Of a DNA stretch of 64,000 nucleotides, positions 53,637 to 63,893 are shown one piece after another; the first letter of the stretch is position 1; each line of letters opens with the position of its first letter. The position numbers and the translations under genes are program-made. The notes beneath the pieces are model-generated. The model was not told the DNA's origin. It saw only the letters and a program-made list of their open reading frames with translations, and ran no database searches. This DNA comes from Filimonas effusa (GTDB lineage Bacteria; Bacteroidota; Bacteroidia; Chitinophagales; Chitinophagaceae): NCBI RefSeq assembly GCF_004118675.1, contig NZ_SDHZ01000001.1:1364001-1428000 (forward strand), in the 5' to 3' direction.

Positions 53637-56600
53637 ATGAGAGAGACAATAGTTAAAACCATTGACGGCAACGAGGCAGCGGCGTCCGTAGCTTACCGGG
53701 TAAACGAGGTATGTGCGATCTACCCTATCACGCCGTCTTCCACTATGGCCGAGCTGGCTGATGAGTGGAGCGCCGTTGGCTATAAAAATATATGGGACAA
53801 TGTTCCCGACGTAATAGGCATGCAGAGTGAAGGTGGTGCTGCCGGTACCGTACACGGTGCTTTACAGGCCGGTACACTGACTACTACATTTACGGCATCA
53901 CAAGGATTGATGCTGATGCTGCCCAATATGTATAAAATTGCGGGGGAATTGACCTCCACAGTTTTTCATGTGGCGGCGCGTGCGCTGGCAGCGCAGGGGC
54001 TTTCGATCTTCGGCGACCACAGTGATGTTATGGCGGCACGTACTACCGGGTTTGCGATGGCATCCTCGAATTCCGTTCAGGAAGCTCATGACCTCGCATT
54101 GATATTACAGGCAGCCACACTTGCTTCACGTGTACCTTTTATTCATTTCTTTGATGGTTTCCGGACCTCTCATGAGGTGAGCAAGATAGAGATGCTGAGC
54201 GATGATGATCTGCGTGCAATGATCAGCGATGAGCAGGTTTTTGCGCACAGGCAAAGAGCGCTGAATCCGGATAATCCATTCATCAGAGGTACTGCGCAAA
54301 ACCCGGATGTTTATTTCCAGGCAAGAGAAACGGTGAACCCGTTCTATGACAAAGTTCCCGCTATGGTACAGGAGCAGATGAATAAGTTTGCCCAGCTTAC
54401 AGGCAGACAATATCATCTGGCAGAATACACCGGTTGCCCCGATGCAGAACGCCTGATCGTTATTATGGGATCGGCCACTGAAACAGCCAGTGAAACGGCG
54501 CTGTTCCTGAATAAAAACGGAGAAAAAACAGGTGTTCTCAATGTGCGTCTCTTCCGCCCTTTTCCATTACAGGAGATCGTAGCTGCCATTCCGGCAACAG
54601 TAACCAAGATAGCGGTATTAGATCGCACCAAAGAACCGGGAGCGGAAGGCGAGCCCCTTTACAAGGATATTGTAACAGCATTGACAGAAGCTTATACCGG
54701 CGGCCAATTAAATACACTACCCAGGATTGTAGGCGGCCGTTACGGGCTTTCTTCGAAAGAATTTACGCCGGCAATGGTTAAGGGAATCTTTGATGAACTG
54801 AAGAATGATATTCCCAAGAATCATTTTACGATAGGGATCAATGATGACGTAACCCATACAAGCCTTAGCTACGATCCTCATTTTGAACTGGATGAAAGCG
54901 ATGTAACTACAGCACTGTTCTATGGTCTTGGGGCTGACGGTACTGTTTCCGCCAATAAGAACAGTATCAAGATTATAGGTGAGAATACAGATTTTTATGC
55001 ACAGGGTTATTTTGTGTATGACTCTAAAAAATCGGGGTCTCAAACAGTATCACATCTCCGTTTCGGCAAAAAACCTGTAAGAGCTCCTTATCTTATCAAT
55101 AAGGCCAATTTTATAGCCTGCCATGTATTCAACTTCATTTCAAGAGTGAATATATTAGAGCAGGCCCGTCCTGGCGCTGTATTTTTACTTAATAGTCCCT
55201 ACGGAAAAGACGAAGTATGGGATCATTTGCCACAGCCTGTACAGCAGACCATCATTGACAAAAAGCTCAAGTTTTATGTTATAGATGGTACAGCGGTAGC
55301 GGAAGCTACCGGTATGGGTAACCGCACCAACACCATCATGCAAACGTGTTTCTTTGCCCTGGCTGGTGTTTTACCTAAAGACGAGGCTATCGACGAGATT
55401 AAAAAGGCCATCAAAAAAACCTATGCCAAGAAGGGACAGAAGATCATTGATCTCAACTTCAATGCTGTTGATCAGTCGTTAAGTCACCTGCACGAGGTAG
55501 CAGTACCCAAAGTTGTTTCCAATAAATCGGGGTTTCCACTTACAGTACCTGTTGAAGCGCCTGAATTTGTACAACTGGTAACTGCGGAAATGATGCGTGG
55601 CAATGGGGACGCTTTACCTGTAAGTATGCTGCCGATCGATGGTACATATCCGAGCGGCACTACGCAATGGGAAAAACGTAATATTTCGGATACTGTTCCG
55701 GTGTGGGATGCCGAGACCTGTATTCAGTGCGGTAACTGCAGCTTTGTTTGTCCGCACAGCGTTATCAGGGCTAAATTCTACAACCAGGATGTACTGGAAA
55801 ATGCTCCTGCTGAATTTCCTTCTGCACGTATCTCTGCAAGAGGTTTTCCGGAGACCCGATACAGTTTACAGGTATATGTAGAAGACTGCACAGGATGTAC
55901 ACTTTGCGTTGACGCCTGCCCTGCCTACAATATCAATGACCGCAGCAAGAAGGCCATTAACATGGCTGAGAAGCAGCCTATACTGGAAAAAGAAAAAGAA
56001 AATATCCGCTTCTTTGAATCTATCGATAACAATGACCGCTCGAAGGTTGACTTCTCATCTGTGAGAGGCACCCAATTCCTGGAACCATTATTTGAATTTT
56101 CAGGAGCTTGTTCCGGCTGCGGTGAAACGCCGTATGTCAAGTTATTGACGCAACTGTTTGGTGACAGGTTAATGGTAGCCAATGCTACGGGGTGTTCTTC
56201 GATCTACGGCGGCAACCTGCCCACTACGCCCTGGTCTAAAAACAGCCAGGGAAGAGGGCCGGCGTGGAGCAACTCTCTTTTTGAAGATAATGCTGAGTTC
56301 GGACTTGGCATGCGTGTGGCTGAAGACAAGAAACTATCTATAGCGCGTGAGCTGGTGCTGAAGTTAAAAGATAAAATTGGTGCAGAATTTACCAGTGAGC
56401 TACTGGAAGCTCCCCAGCTTACCGAATCGCAATTAGCATTGCAGCGCCTGCGGGTTGAAAAACTGACGGGTTTACTGCAAGACCATAAAGAAGATCCGCT
56501 GGTATTACAACTGCTTTCGTTGAAGGATCACCTGGTACGGCGTACCGTATGGCTGATCGGCGGTGACGGATGGGCTTATGATATAGGTTCAAGCGGCCTG

Positions 56601-57209
56601 GATCATGTGCTGGCAAGTGGCCGTAATGTAAACGTGCTGGTTTTAGATACGGAGGTTTACAGTAATACAGGTGGCCAGTCTTCAAAAGCGACGCCTACTG
56701 CCGCCACGGCTAAGTTTGCGTCTTCGGGTAAACGCGTAGGGAAGAAAGACCTTGCGTTGCAAGCTATATCGTATGGCAACGTATATGTAGCCCAGGTAGC
56801 CATGGGAGCCAATCCGCAGCAAACATTGCTGGCGATGCGCGAGGCAGAGGCTTACGATGGGCCTTCGCTGATACTGGCCTATAGTCATTGTATTGCACAC
56901 GGCATTGATATGACCAAGGGGCTTACCCAACAGGAACTGGCGGTTAAAAGCGCTTACTGGCCGCTGCTGCGCTATAATCCACAGTTACGCAGGGCTAACA
57001 GTAATCCTTTTGTACTTGATTCGCCGGCTGCTACGATCACACTGAAGGACTATGCCTACAATGAACTACGGTATAAAAACCTGCAGAAAGCGAATCCCCA
57101 GGAAGCTGAATACCTGCTGGGTAAGGCGCAGGAACTGGTAGACTTGCGCTGGCAGACATATGAGAATATGCATTCCTGGAAAGCGGATGCATTTGCTCCT
57201 TTAATGTAG
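53637..57209 (+). CDS. nifJ: Pyruvate:ferredoxin (flavodoxin) oxidoreductase
   Basis: The 1190-residue single-chain enzyme oxidises pyruvate to acetyl-CoA and CO2 with thiamine diphosphate, passing electrons to ferredoxin or flavodoxin. The start EAAASVAYRVNEVCAIYPITPS is domain I. Two 4Fe-4S motifs follow (CIQCGNCSFVCPH; CTGCTLCVDACPA). Then come GACSGCGETPYVK with the proximal cluster cysteines, and the ThDP site GDGWAYDIGSSGLDH, then YSNTGGQSSKATP. Length is normal. It is in an operon with the oxidoreductase upstream. Confidence 0.95.
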   Translation: MRETIVKTIDGNEAAASVAYRVNEVCAIYPITPSSTMAELADEWSAVGYKNIWDNVPDVIGMQSEGGAAGTVHGALQAGTLTTTFTASQGLMLMLPNMYKIAGELTSTVFHVAARALAAQGLSIFGDHSDVMAARTTGFAMASSNSVQEAHDLALILQAATLASRVPFIHFFDGFRTSHEVSKIEMLSDDDLRAMISDEQVFAHRQRALNPDNPFIRGTAQNPDVYFQARETVNPFYDKVPAMVQEQMNKFAQLTGRQYHLAEYTGCPDAERLIVIMGSATETASETALFLNKNGEKTGVLNVRLFRPFPLQEIVAAIPATVTKIAVLDRTKEPGAEGEPLYKDIVTALTEAYTGGQLNTLPRIVGGRYGLSSKEFTPAMVKGIFDELKNDIPKNHFTIGINDDVTHTSLSYDPHFELDESDVTTALFYGLGADGTVSANKNSIKIIGENTDFYAQGYFVYDSKKSGSQTVSHLRFGKKPVRAPYLINKANFIACHVFNFISRVNILEQARPGAVFLLNSPYGKDEVWDHLPQPVQQTIIDKKLKFYVIDGTAVAEATGMGNRTNTIMQTCFFALAGVLPKDEAIDEIKKAIKKTYAKKGQKIIDLNFNAVDQSLSHLHEVAVPKVVSNKSGFPLTVPVEAPEFVQLVTAEMMRGNGDALPVSMLPIDGTYPSGTTQWEKRNISDTVPVWDAETCIQCGNCSFVCPHSVIRAKFYNQDVLENAPAEFPSARISARGFPETRYSLQVYVEDCTGCTLCVDACPAYNINDRSKKAINMAEKQPILEKEKENIRFFESIDNNDRSKVDFSSVRGTQFLEPLFEFSGACSGCGETPYVKLLTQLFGDRLMVANATGCSSIYGGNLPTTPWSKNSQGRGPAWSNSLFEDNAEFGLGMRVAEDKKLSIARELVLKLKDKIGAEFTSELLEAPQLTESQLALQRLRVEKLTGLLQDHKEDPLVLQLLSLKDHLVRRTVWLIGGDGWAYDIGSSGLDHVLASGRNVNVLVLDTEVYSNTGGQSSKATPTAATAKFASSGKRVGKKDLALQAISYGNVYVAQVAMGANPQQTLLAMREAEAYDGPSLILAYSHCIAHGIDMTKGLTQQELAVKSAYWPLLRYNPQLRRANSNPFVLDSPAATITLKDYAYNELRYKNLQKANPQEAEYLLGKAQELVDLRWQTYENMHSWKADAFAPLM

Positions 57210-57244
57210 CACTATTTAACATTGCCCATAAACGACCAACGAAG

Positions 57245-57271
57245 CCCGCTCAATGAGCGGGTTTCTCTTTT
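57245..57271 (+). terminator. Terminator after nifJ
   Basis: CCCGCTC / GAGCGGG stem with a 3-base loop, followed by TTTCTCTTTT. Confidence 0.8.
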
Positions 57272-57321
57272 ATTACGAGGAGCGAATAAATCATAGGATG
57301 CCATAACAGCCTTACAGGCTT

Positions 57322-57516
57322 TTACCGTGGTCGCACGATCTGCTTTAGCGTTAAGAGGATCAGGCGTAATAGCCCTGCTATTACTATTACCCCCAATTGT
57401 ACAATACCCTCGAGCAGACGGGTAAGTAGTTTCATCAAACGATCGTTGCTGCGGCGCCTGCCTTGCTCTGCAACGGGGCTGCCGTATACCTGTAATGGAT
57501 TTCCTTCTAAGTTCAT
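57322..57516 (-). CDS. Possible small membrane peptide
   Basis: 64 residues with one hydrophobic helix (GIVQLGVIVIAGLLRLILL) bordered by arginines and lysines at both ends (EQGRRRSND before it, KQIVRPR after it), a plausible single-span membrane protein. It lies in the otherwise empty 57,210-57,601 gap, opposite to katE. No family recognised; it may be chance. Confidence 0.35.
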   Translation of the reverse strand: MNLEGNPLQVYGSPVAEQGRRRSNDRLMKLLTRLLEGIVQLGVIVIAGLLRLILLTLKQIVRPR

Positions 57517-57601
57517 AGTTTAAGATTATCAAAAGGTGTGCACTTTTTTTTACGGATTAGTTCAGCATCCTTTTTGTGAACAGAATCTTCAAATTAATAC
57601 T

Positions 57602-59818
57602 ATGCCGAAGAAAATACCTGCAAGAGACAGCATTCATCCTCAACCGGACGACAAGCGTGCTGTTAACCCAAGTAACGCTAAAACTGAAAGCCTGGCGCCG
57701 TTTACAGAAGACCCTACCAATGAACTGATGACGACCAACCACGGAGTTAAGATCAATGATGATCAGAACACGCTAAAGGCGGGAGAAAGAGGCCCTTCCC
57801 TGCTGGAAGACTTCATTTTCAGGGAGAAAATGACACATTTTGATCATGAACGCATACCCGAGCGCATTGTACATGCGCGTGGTTCCGGAGCCCATGGCGT
57901 GTTTAAAGTTTATGAATCGCAAAGCGCTATTACCAAAGCTGCGTTTTTACAGGACCCTACCGTTGAAACACCTGTGTTTGTAAGATTTTCTACTGTTGCA
58001 GGCTCACGTGGTTCTACAGACCTGGCGCGTGATGTACGTGGCTTTGCAGTAAAATTCTACACTACAGAAGGCAATTTTGATCTCGTGGGTAATAATATGC
58101 CCGTTTTCTTTATCCAGGATGCGATGAAATTTCCCGACCTGATACATGCGGTAAAACCTGAGCCCGATAATGAGATACCACAGGCGGCTTCTGCACATGA
58201 TACTTTCTGGGATTTTATTTCTTTAATGCCAGAAAGTACCCATATGATTATGTGGCTGATGAGTGACCGTGCTATTCCAAGAAGTTACCGGATGATGGAA
58301 GGATTTGGTGTTCATACTTTCAGGCTCATTAATGCCGACGGCGAATCGCATTTTGTAAAATTTCACTGGAAGCCACTGTTAGGCGTGCACAGTGTAGCCT
58401 GGGATGAGGCGCAGAACATTTCGGGTAAAGACCCTGATTTTCACCGACGCGATCTGTGGAATGCCATTGAGAGCGGCAATTTCCCTGAGTGGGAACTTGG
58501 CGTACAGGTTGTTCCGGAAGCCGATGAGCATAAGTTTGAATTTGACCTGCTGGACCCTACCAAGATCATTCCCGAAGAACTTGTGCCGGTACAACGCATT
58601 GGAAAACTGACACTCAACCGTAACCCGGATAATTTCTTTGCGGAAACAGAACAGATCGCTTTTCACGTGGGACATATTGTACCGGGTATCGACTTCACGA
58701 ATGACCCTTTATTACAAGGCAGACTGTTTTCTTATACAGATACCCAATTACTACGCCTTGGCGGTCCTAACTTCCAGGAAATACCCATCAACAGGCCTAT
58801 CGTAGAAGTACATAATAACCAACGTGACGGGCATATGCGCCAGACCATCAACAAGAGTAAAACCAGCTACAATCCCAATTCTTTAGGAGGTGGCTGCCCT
58901 TTCCAGGCCGGCAAATTGCAAGGAGGCTTTACCTCTTATACCGAAAGAATTGATGCGCATAAGATCCGGGAGCGGAGCCGCAGTTTCTTTGATCATTTCA
59001 GCCAGGCAAGACTCTTTTTCGAAAGCCAGTCAGAACCAGAGAAAGAACATATTGCGCAGGCGCTGTCATTTGAACTCGGCAAAGTACAAACAGTAGCTGT
59101 AAGGGAGCGTATGCTACACATTTTGTTCCATGTAAATAAACATCTTGCTGCTCAGGTTGCCTATGCTTTAGGTCATCATATACCCAAAGACAGTTCAGCG
59201 CCCATGAACCAGGGTGTTCCTGCCGATGGGGACCCGGAGCATTATGTTCCTATTATTAAAGACAGCCCGCTTGCTGTTTCAGCAGCATTGAGTATGGCGA
59301 ATACCGTCAAGGACAATATCCGGACAAGACAGATTGCCATTCTGGCGGCAGACGGTGTTGATGAACAGTCGTTAAAGACCGTAAAGAATGCATTGATCGC
59401 CGAAGGCGCCGTTGTTGAAGTAATTGCTCCCAGACAAGGTTTTATATTATCAGAGAATGATGAGCAGATACCGGTAGATAAAAGTCTGCTTACCGCTGCA
59501 TCGGTATTTTACGATGCAGTTTATGTACCAGGAGGAACGAATAGCGCCGCTACACTGGAAAGCGAGGCAGAGGCCATTCATTTTCTAAATGAAGCTTTTA
59601 AACATTGTAAAGCGATTGCTGCTGACGCCAGTGCTATCCAGGTAATTGAGGCGACCTATTTTGCGAAAAAGCTTCCGCCTGATTTCAGCAGGGAATCGGT
59701 CCTTACCGAAGGAATTGTAGTGGAGAAAAATGCCAAGCAACTTGCGTCGCTGTTTATAGATGCTATTAAGCAACATCGTTTCTGGGAGAGAGAACGTCCG
59801 AGGAAAGTTCCAGCGTAA
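57602..59818 (+). CDS. katE: Large-subunit catalase (KatE/HPII type)
   Basis: A 738-residue catalase that breaks down hydrogen peroxide. The catalytic histidine is in PERIVHARGSGAHGVF, the NPVF-like asparagine in DLVGNNMPVFFIQDA, and the haem-binding tyrosine in RLFSYTDTQLLRLG. The extra C-terminal 150 residues (RQIAILAADGVDEQSLKTVK; VYVPGG) are the DJ-1/PfpI-like flavodoxin fold of large catalases. ATG at 57,602 is preferred; the upstream in-frame codons look non-coding. Confidence 0.95.
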   Translation: MPKKIPARDSIHPQPDDKRAVNPSNAKTESLAPFTEDPTNELMTTNHGVKINDDQNTLKAGERGPSLLEDFIFREKMTHFDHERIPERIVHARGSGAHGVFKVYESQSAITKAAFLQDPTVETPVFVRFSTVAGSRGSTDLARDVRGFAVKFYTTEGNFDLVGNNMPVFFIQDAMKFPDLIHAVKPEPDNEIPQAASAHDTFWDFISLMPESTHMIMWLMSDRAIPRSYRMMEGFGVHTFRLINADGESHFVKFHWKPLLGVHSVAWDEAQNISGKDPDFHRRDLWNAIESGNFPEWELGVQVVPEADEHKFEFDLLDPTKIIPEELVPVQRIGKLTLNRNPDNFFAETEQIAFHVGHIVPGIDFTNDPLLQGRLFSYTDTQLLRLGGPNFQEIPINRPIVEVHNNQRDGHMRQTINKSKTSYNPNSLGGGCPFQAGKLQGGFTSYTERIDAHKIRERSRSFFDHFSQARLFFESQSEPEKEHIAQALSFELGKVQTVAVRERMLHILFHVNKHLAAQVAYALGHHIPKDSSAPMNQGVPADGDPEHYVPIIKDSPLAVSAALSMANTVKDNIRTRQIAILAADGVDEQSLKTVKNALIAEGAVVEVIAPRQGFILSENDEQIPVDKSLLTAASVFYDAVYVPGGTNSAATLESEAEAIHFLNEAFKHCKAIAADASAIQVIEATYFAKKLPPDFSRESVLTEGIVVEKNAKQLASLFIDAIKQHRFWERERPRKVPA

Positions 59819-59843
59819 TCTGTTTTACAGGAAAGCTATTTTC

Positions 59844-59879
59844 AAGAAAACAAGCTGCCGGCAGGCAGCTTGTTTTCTT
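59844..59879. terminator. Bidirectional terminator between katE and the PBP2 gene
   Basis: A perfect 16-bp stem (AAGAAAACAAGCTGCC / GGCAGCTTGTTTTCTT) with loop GGCA. Confidence 0.85.
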
Positions 59880-59888
59880 AGCAGCGTT

Positions 59889-61643
59889 CTATCGGGCGTT
59901 ACTGAGATATTGTTTTATAAGCTGTGTAACAACAGGCGCTGCTACCTGAGCGCCAAAGCCTCCGTTTTCTACAAGACATACAATAGCAATGCGCGGTCGC
60001 GAACGTGGGGCAAAGGCAGCAAATACGGCATGATCCTTCTCTCCTTTTCCATTTTCAACAGTACCCGTTTTACCACAGATCTCCAGACCATTGACGCGGG
60101 CATTATAGGCAGTTCCCGCTTTTGTATTTACTGCTTCATACATTCCGCGATGCACTAAGTTCCAACTACTATCGGGCAAGACAAAAGCGTTGATCTTTTG
60201 ATGACCTGCCAAAAAGCTACTACCCGGGATTCCTGCGATACTATCTACGATATGTGGCTGATAGAACCAACCCTTTCCGGCAACAATAGCAATAGCATTG
60301 GCCAACTGTAATACTGTGGCGCTTACCTCGCCCTGGCCTATTGCATTTGATAAAATGGTACAACTATTCCACCCTGAGCGGTACTTCAATTTATACAGGG
60401 TAGTATCAGGAACCATTCCTGCCTTTTCGCCCGGCAGATCAATACCTGTACGCGTACCGAATCCGAAATGCTTTATCAGTTCGGCCCACTGTGAAAGCCC
60501 TGATCCGGGAAAGGGTCCTATCATTTTCCGGAACAGATCGGCAAAATAGCTGTTGCAACTAATCGCCAGTGCTTTCACCAGGTTAGGCTGGTGGGCACCT
60601 TCGACATGGCATTTGGGTTTTGGTGGATTGCCGCACAACGTATAACTACCCTTGCAAACAAACGTAGTATAGGGATCGGCCACTCCCAGCTGCAAAGCAA
60701 CCAGAGCCTGGAACAATTTAAAAGCTGAGCCGGGAGCGTTGTAACTGCTGATAGCCCTATTTAACAGAGGTTTATCTTTGTTCAGCCTGAGCGCGGGATA
60801 ATAAGCATTCCGATCCAACGCCAGCTTAACAGGACTATAAGCAGGGCTACTTATCATGGCCAGGATGCCCCCTGTCTGAGGATCTATAGCAACAATGCTT
60901 CCTCTTTTACCCTGCATCAGCTTTTCTCCCATCAATTGCAAACGAAGATCTATTGTAGTATAAAGGTCTTTCCCTTTTTCGGGCATGACGTCCAAAGAAC
61001 CTGCCGCCCATCGTTTTGAAGGCGTGTTCCTGTGATCGCAGGTCCAAAACTGCAGTCCTGTTGTGCCACGCAGAAAATGATCGTAGCTTTCTTCGAGTCC
61101 CGTTTCGCCGATACCGCCTGCTTTGATGTATCCGAGCAGGTGAGCGGCTGTATTAAAAGGATAATGCCGTACAGGCCTTTTCTTTAAAGAGAATGCGGGT
61201 TGCAGTTCCGGAAGTTTTTTTTGGAAAATACGGGTGATCTCTTTAGAAAGCAGGCCTTTAAAAGGGGCCGGCTGATCGCTTGTTCTTTTTGGCAATGGCT
61301 GTGCAGGATCGGACCAGTTACGTGCGTACTTCAACCGGTCGCGAAATTCCTTCCGGCTTATTTTCAACAAACTGCAGATGATAGCTGTATCCTGTTGCTT
61401 TACTTTTCCCGGGCGTACCATCAAGTCATAAAGAATGGAATCGGAGGCGAGCATCTTACGGTTGCGATCGAATATCGTTCCTCTTTGCGGGATATTATGA
61501 AGTGCGCATACCGAATCACTGGGATTATGCCGGATATACGGTAGCAGATCCGTTATGGGAAAGGAATAGTCCTGGCTCAGGATATCGGACGAAAGCAATA
61601 ATTGTAGTAACAGGAGCACACTCAGCGACCATCTTTTTTTCAT
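59889..61643 (-). CDS. PBP2-type penicillin-binding protein (transpeptidase)
   Basis: A 584-residue class B PBP. The N-terminal hydrophobic segment is the anchor or signal (SLSVLLLLQLLLSSDILS). A PBP dimer domain follows (IPQRGTIFDRNRKMLASDS), then the transpeptidase: nucleophile SAFK in SYNAPGSAFKLFQ (usual motif PGSTFK), SCN in ISCNSYFADLF and KTGT in ICGKTGTVENG. It cross-links peptidoglycan. Unlike the usual mrdA, no rodA or mreC is adjacent, and three cysteines (VCKGSYTLCGNPPKPKC) are inserted near the active-site domain. ATG 61,643 starts the anchor. Confidence 0.88.
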   Translation of the reverse strand: MKKRWSLSVLLLLQLLLSSDILSQDYSFPITDLLPYIRHNPSDSVCALHNIPQRGTIFDRNRKMLASDSILYDLMVRPGKVKQQDTAIICSLLKISRKEFRDRLKYARNWSDPAQPLPKRTSDQPAPFKGLLSKEITRIFQKKLPELQPAFSLKKRPVRHYPFNTAAHLLGYIKAGGIGETGLEESYDHFLRGTTGLQFWTCDHRNTPSKRWAAGSLDVMPEKGKDLYTTIDLRLQLMGEKLMQGKRGSIVAIDPQTGGILAMISSPAYSPVKLALDRNAYYPALRLNKDKPLLNRAISSYNAPGSAFKLFQALVALQLGVADPYTTFVCKGSYTLCGNPPKPKCHVEGAHQPNLVKALAISCNSYFADLFRKMIGPFPGSGLSQWAELIKHFGFGTRTGIDLPGEKAGMVPDTTLYKLKYRSGWNSCTILSNAIGQGEVSATVLQLANAIAIVAGKGWFYQPHIVDSIAGIPGSSFLAGHQKINAFVLPDSSWNLVHRGMYEAVNTKAGTAYNARVNGLEICGKTGTVENGKGEKDHAVFAAFAPRSRPRIAIVCLVENGGFGAQVAAPVVTQLIKQYLSNAR

Positions 61644-61723
61644 ACCTAAAACCAGCCGTATGTTTGTTGATTTAGCGTTGTGCAGCAAATATATAATAAA
61701 GCATTAACCTGCGAAGCCACGAG

Positions 61724-63211
61724 TCAGCGAAGACTTTCCACACAATTTTTTAGCAGCAGGATGCTTTTAGTCATTTCCTCCTGATTGAGATGCCCAAAGC
61801 CCAATCGCATGGCGGTAAGGTTTTTCTGCTGGTAAAGTAAGGTGCGAGGAACGAATAATCCCTTTCGGGCTGATTCCTGGCTTAGTTTCAGTAAATTAAC
61901 CGGTTCTTTCCATTGCGCCCATATAGCCAGTCCTCCTGCGGGTAATTTGAAAGAAAGCTGTTCACTAAAATGTTCCTGCAGCAGGAGTGCAAAATTGTCG
62001 CGGCGTTCCTTGTATACCAGGACCGATTTTTTCAGATGCCTGTGGATCTCTCCTTCGCGGATCATTTCTGCCAGCACCTGTTCGACAAGAATATCGCCCT
62101 GCCTGTCTATAATGCCCAGGTATTTTCTCATTTCCGCCATCAGGTTTTCGGGCGCCACAATGAAGCCGGTACGAAATCCCGGCGCCAATGATTTTCCAAA
62201 GGCGCCAACATATACTACCATGCCGCTGGTATCGGCACTTGCCATGGGCAAAACCGGCTTTTTATCGTAGCGAAAATCGAAATCGTAATCATCTTCCAGC
62301 ACAATAAATCCGAATAGTGAGGCCAAGCGAAGGACTTCGATGCGCCGTCCGGCACTTAGCGTTATGGTAGTGGGGTAATGGTGATGGGGCGTAAGATAAA
62401 GCATACGTATGGGCTGCTGCCGGCAAAGCTGTTCCAGGGCTTGTACATCGATGCCTTCCTCATCCATTGGGATGGAGCAGATCTTAGCGCCTGCTTTCTG
62501 AAAGATCATGTTGACAGAAAAATAGCTCAGATCGGCCACCACAACCGTATCGCCTGGTTCGAGCAGGATCTCGGAGATGATATAAACACTCATTTCCGTG
62601 CTGCGGGTGATGAGCAGGTTATTTTTCGAGATATGCAATCCTCTTGACAGGTTGAGGTAGTGAGAAAGATTTTCTTTCAAAAACTCACTTCCATCCCTGT
62701 TGTAATACCCCATTTTACGATAATTGCTTTTACGCTTAAGGTTTGAGCTGTATAGACGTGAAAGCAAATCGGTTTGCGTAAGTCTTATATCGGGGATGCC
62801 GTCATTAAAGACATATTCACAGGTAGCATGCTCAAAAGGGTTATCAAGCAGGTTGGATTGTTTAAAGCTAAAGCCTGTTTTCACAGGATATCCATTTAAA
62901 GCGGCTTTAACGGGAGAGGCAATGCGCTGTGCTTTTCCTTCCTCTACCCCTACCACAAAAGTACCCTGATTGGGACGTGATTGAACCCAGCCCTGTGCCT
63001 CCAGTTCTTCGTAGGCGGCAACAACTGTTCTCCGGTGGACCTTCAACAACTCACTCAATACCCTGGATCCCGGCAATTTTGTTGCTTTCGGGAGGTAGCC
63101 CCGCTGAATGGCATTGATCACCTGGTGGGCTATCTGCATATAGACAGCCGTAGCCGACTCCCTGTCGAGGAGGATAAAACTAAGGTAAGGAACTTCAACC
63201 GGACTACCCAT
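61724..63211 (-). CDS. MocR/PdxR-type regulator (GntR HTH fused to aminotransferase fold)
   Basis: The 495-residue protein starts with a GntR-type winged helix (TAVYMQIAHQVINAIQRGYL; GSRVLSELLKVHRRTVVAAYEEL, then QPNQGTFVV-like end). A linker leads to a class I aminotransferase-like domain (YLTPHHHYPTTITLSAGRR; the PLP lysine region VYVGAFGKSLAPGFRTGF). Such regulators bind PLP and often control PLP synthesis or amine metabolism. It lies 64 bases from, and divergent to, the ferritin-like/bioF-like genes, so it may regulate them; that is inference. Confidence 0.9.
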   Translation of the reverse strand: MGSPVEVPYLSFILLDRESATAVYMQIAHQVINAIQRGYLPKATKLPGSRVLSELLKVHRRTVVAAYEELEAQGWVQSRPNQGTFVVGVEEGKAQRIASPVKAALNGYPVKTGFSFKQSNLLDNPFEHATCEYVFNDGIPDIRLTQTDLLSRLYSSNLKRKSNYRKMGYYNRDGSEFLKENLSHYLNLSRGLHISKNNLLITRSTEMSVYIISEILLEPGDTVVVADLSYFSVNMIFQKAGAKICSIPMDEEGIDVQALEQLCRQQPIRMLYLTPHHHYPTTITLSAGRRIEVLRLASLFGFIVLEDDYDFDFRYDKKPVLPMASADTSGMVVYVGAFGKSLAPGFRTGFIVAPENLMAEMRKYLGIIDRQGDILVEQVLAEMIREGEIHRHLKKSVLVYKERRDNFALLLQEHFSEQLSFKLPAGGLAIWAQWKEPVNLLKLSQESARKGLFVPRTLLYQQKNLTAMRLGFGHLNQEEMTKSILLLKNCVESLR

Positions 63212-63275
63212 AAACTAAAAACTGGCACAGTTACATGATCCGGCAAGATAATAGTTTTGGTTAAAAATAAGAGAG

Positions 63276-63893
63276 ATGCAGGACCTATTAAGTAAAATCG
63301 TTGGAGATGACGAGCTGCACGCCAGGTGGTTAAACACGCTTTCATTTATGGAAAATGCGGGCGCCCGAAAGATCTCGGCATGCGAGGCTACGGAGGAAGT
63401 GAGCCTTATGCAGCTAAAACATGCCGCCGAGGAGCATCGCCATGCTTATTACCTTAAAAAGCAGATAAGCAAGCTGTCTGACCAGCTTTGTGCTACCTAC
63501 CGGCCGCAGGAGCTGCTTGCCGCCTATGCCACCCGGCGGTACTTACACCGACTGGATGTGCAGGTGTGCCGTTATCTTAAACAAAGATTAGGATTGAGCG
63601 GTCAGTTGCTTAAAGATGCAGCGTACCTGCTGGTTACCTATGCCATAGAAGTTCGTGCGGATGCTTTATACCCGGAATACCAGCAGGTGCTTAGTGAAGC
63701 CGGACATAAGGTGACAGTAAAATCGATTATCCTGGAAGAGGAAGGGCACCTGGAAGAAATGCTGGCCCAGTTACGCTTGTTTTCGGACATATGGGAACAA
63801 CACGCCTCCATAGCGCAGCAACTGGAACAGGCGTTGTTTACCGAATGGTGGCTTGCTGTGACACAGGAAACAGAACACCCTTCCTATGCATGA
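63276..63893 (+). CDS. Ferritin-like helical protein
   Basis: A 205-residue, all-helical protein. Paired acidic and histidine residues (QLKHAAEEHRHAYYLKKQ and IILEEEGHLEEMLAQLRLF, with CEATEEVSLMQL before them) look like the diiron-binding E...ExxH pattern of ferritin-like proteins. No exact family is recognised. Its end overlaps the start of the bioF-like gene by 8 bases, so the two are linked in translation. Confidence 0.6.
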   Translation: MQDLLSKIVGDDELHARWLNTLSFMENAGARKISACEATEEVSLMQLKHAAEEHRHAYYLKKQISKLSDQLCATYRPQELLAAYATRRYLHRLDVQVCRYLKQRLGLSGQLLKDAAYLLVTYAIEVRADALYPEYQQVLSEAGHKVTVKSIILEEEGHLEEMLAQLRLFSDIWEQHASIAQQLEQALFTEWWLAVTQETEHPSYA

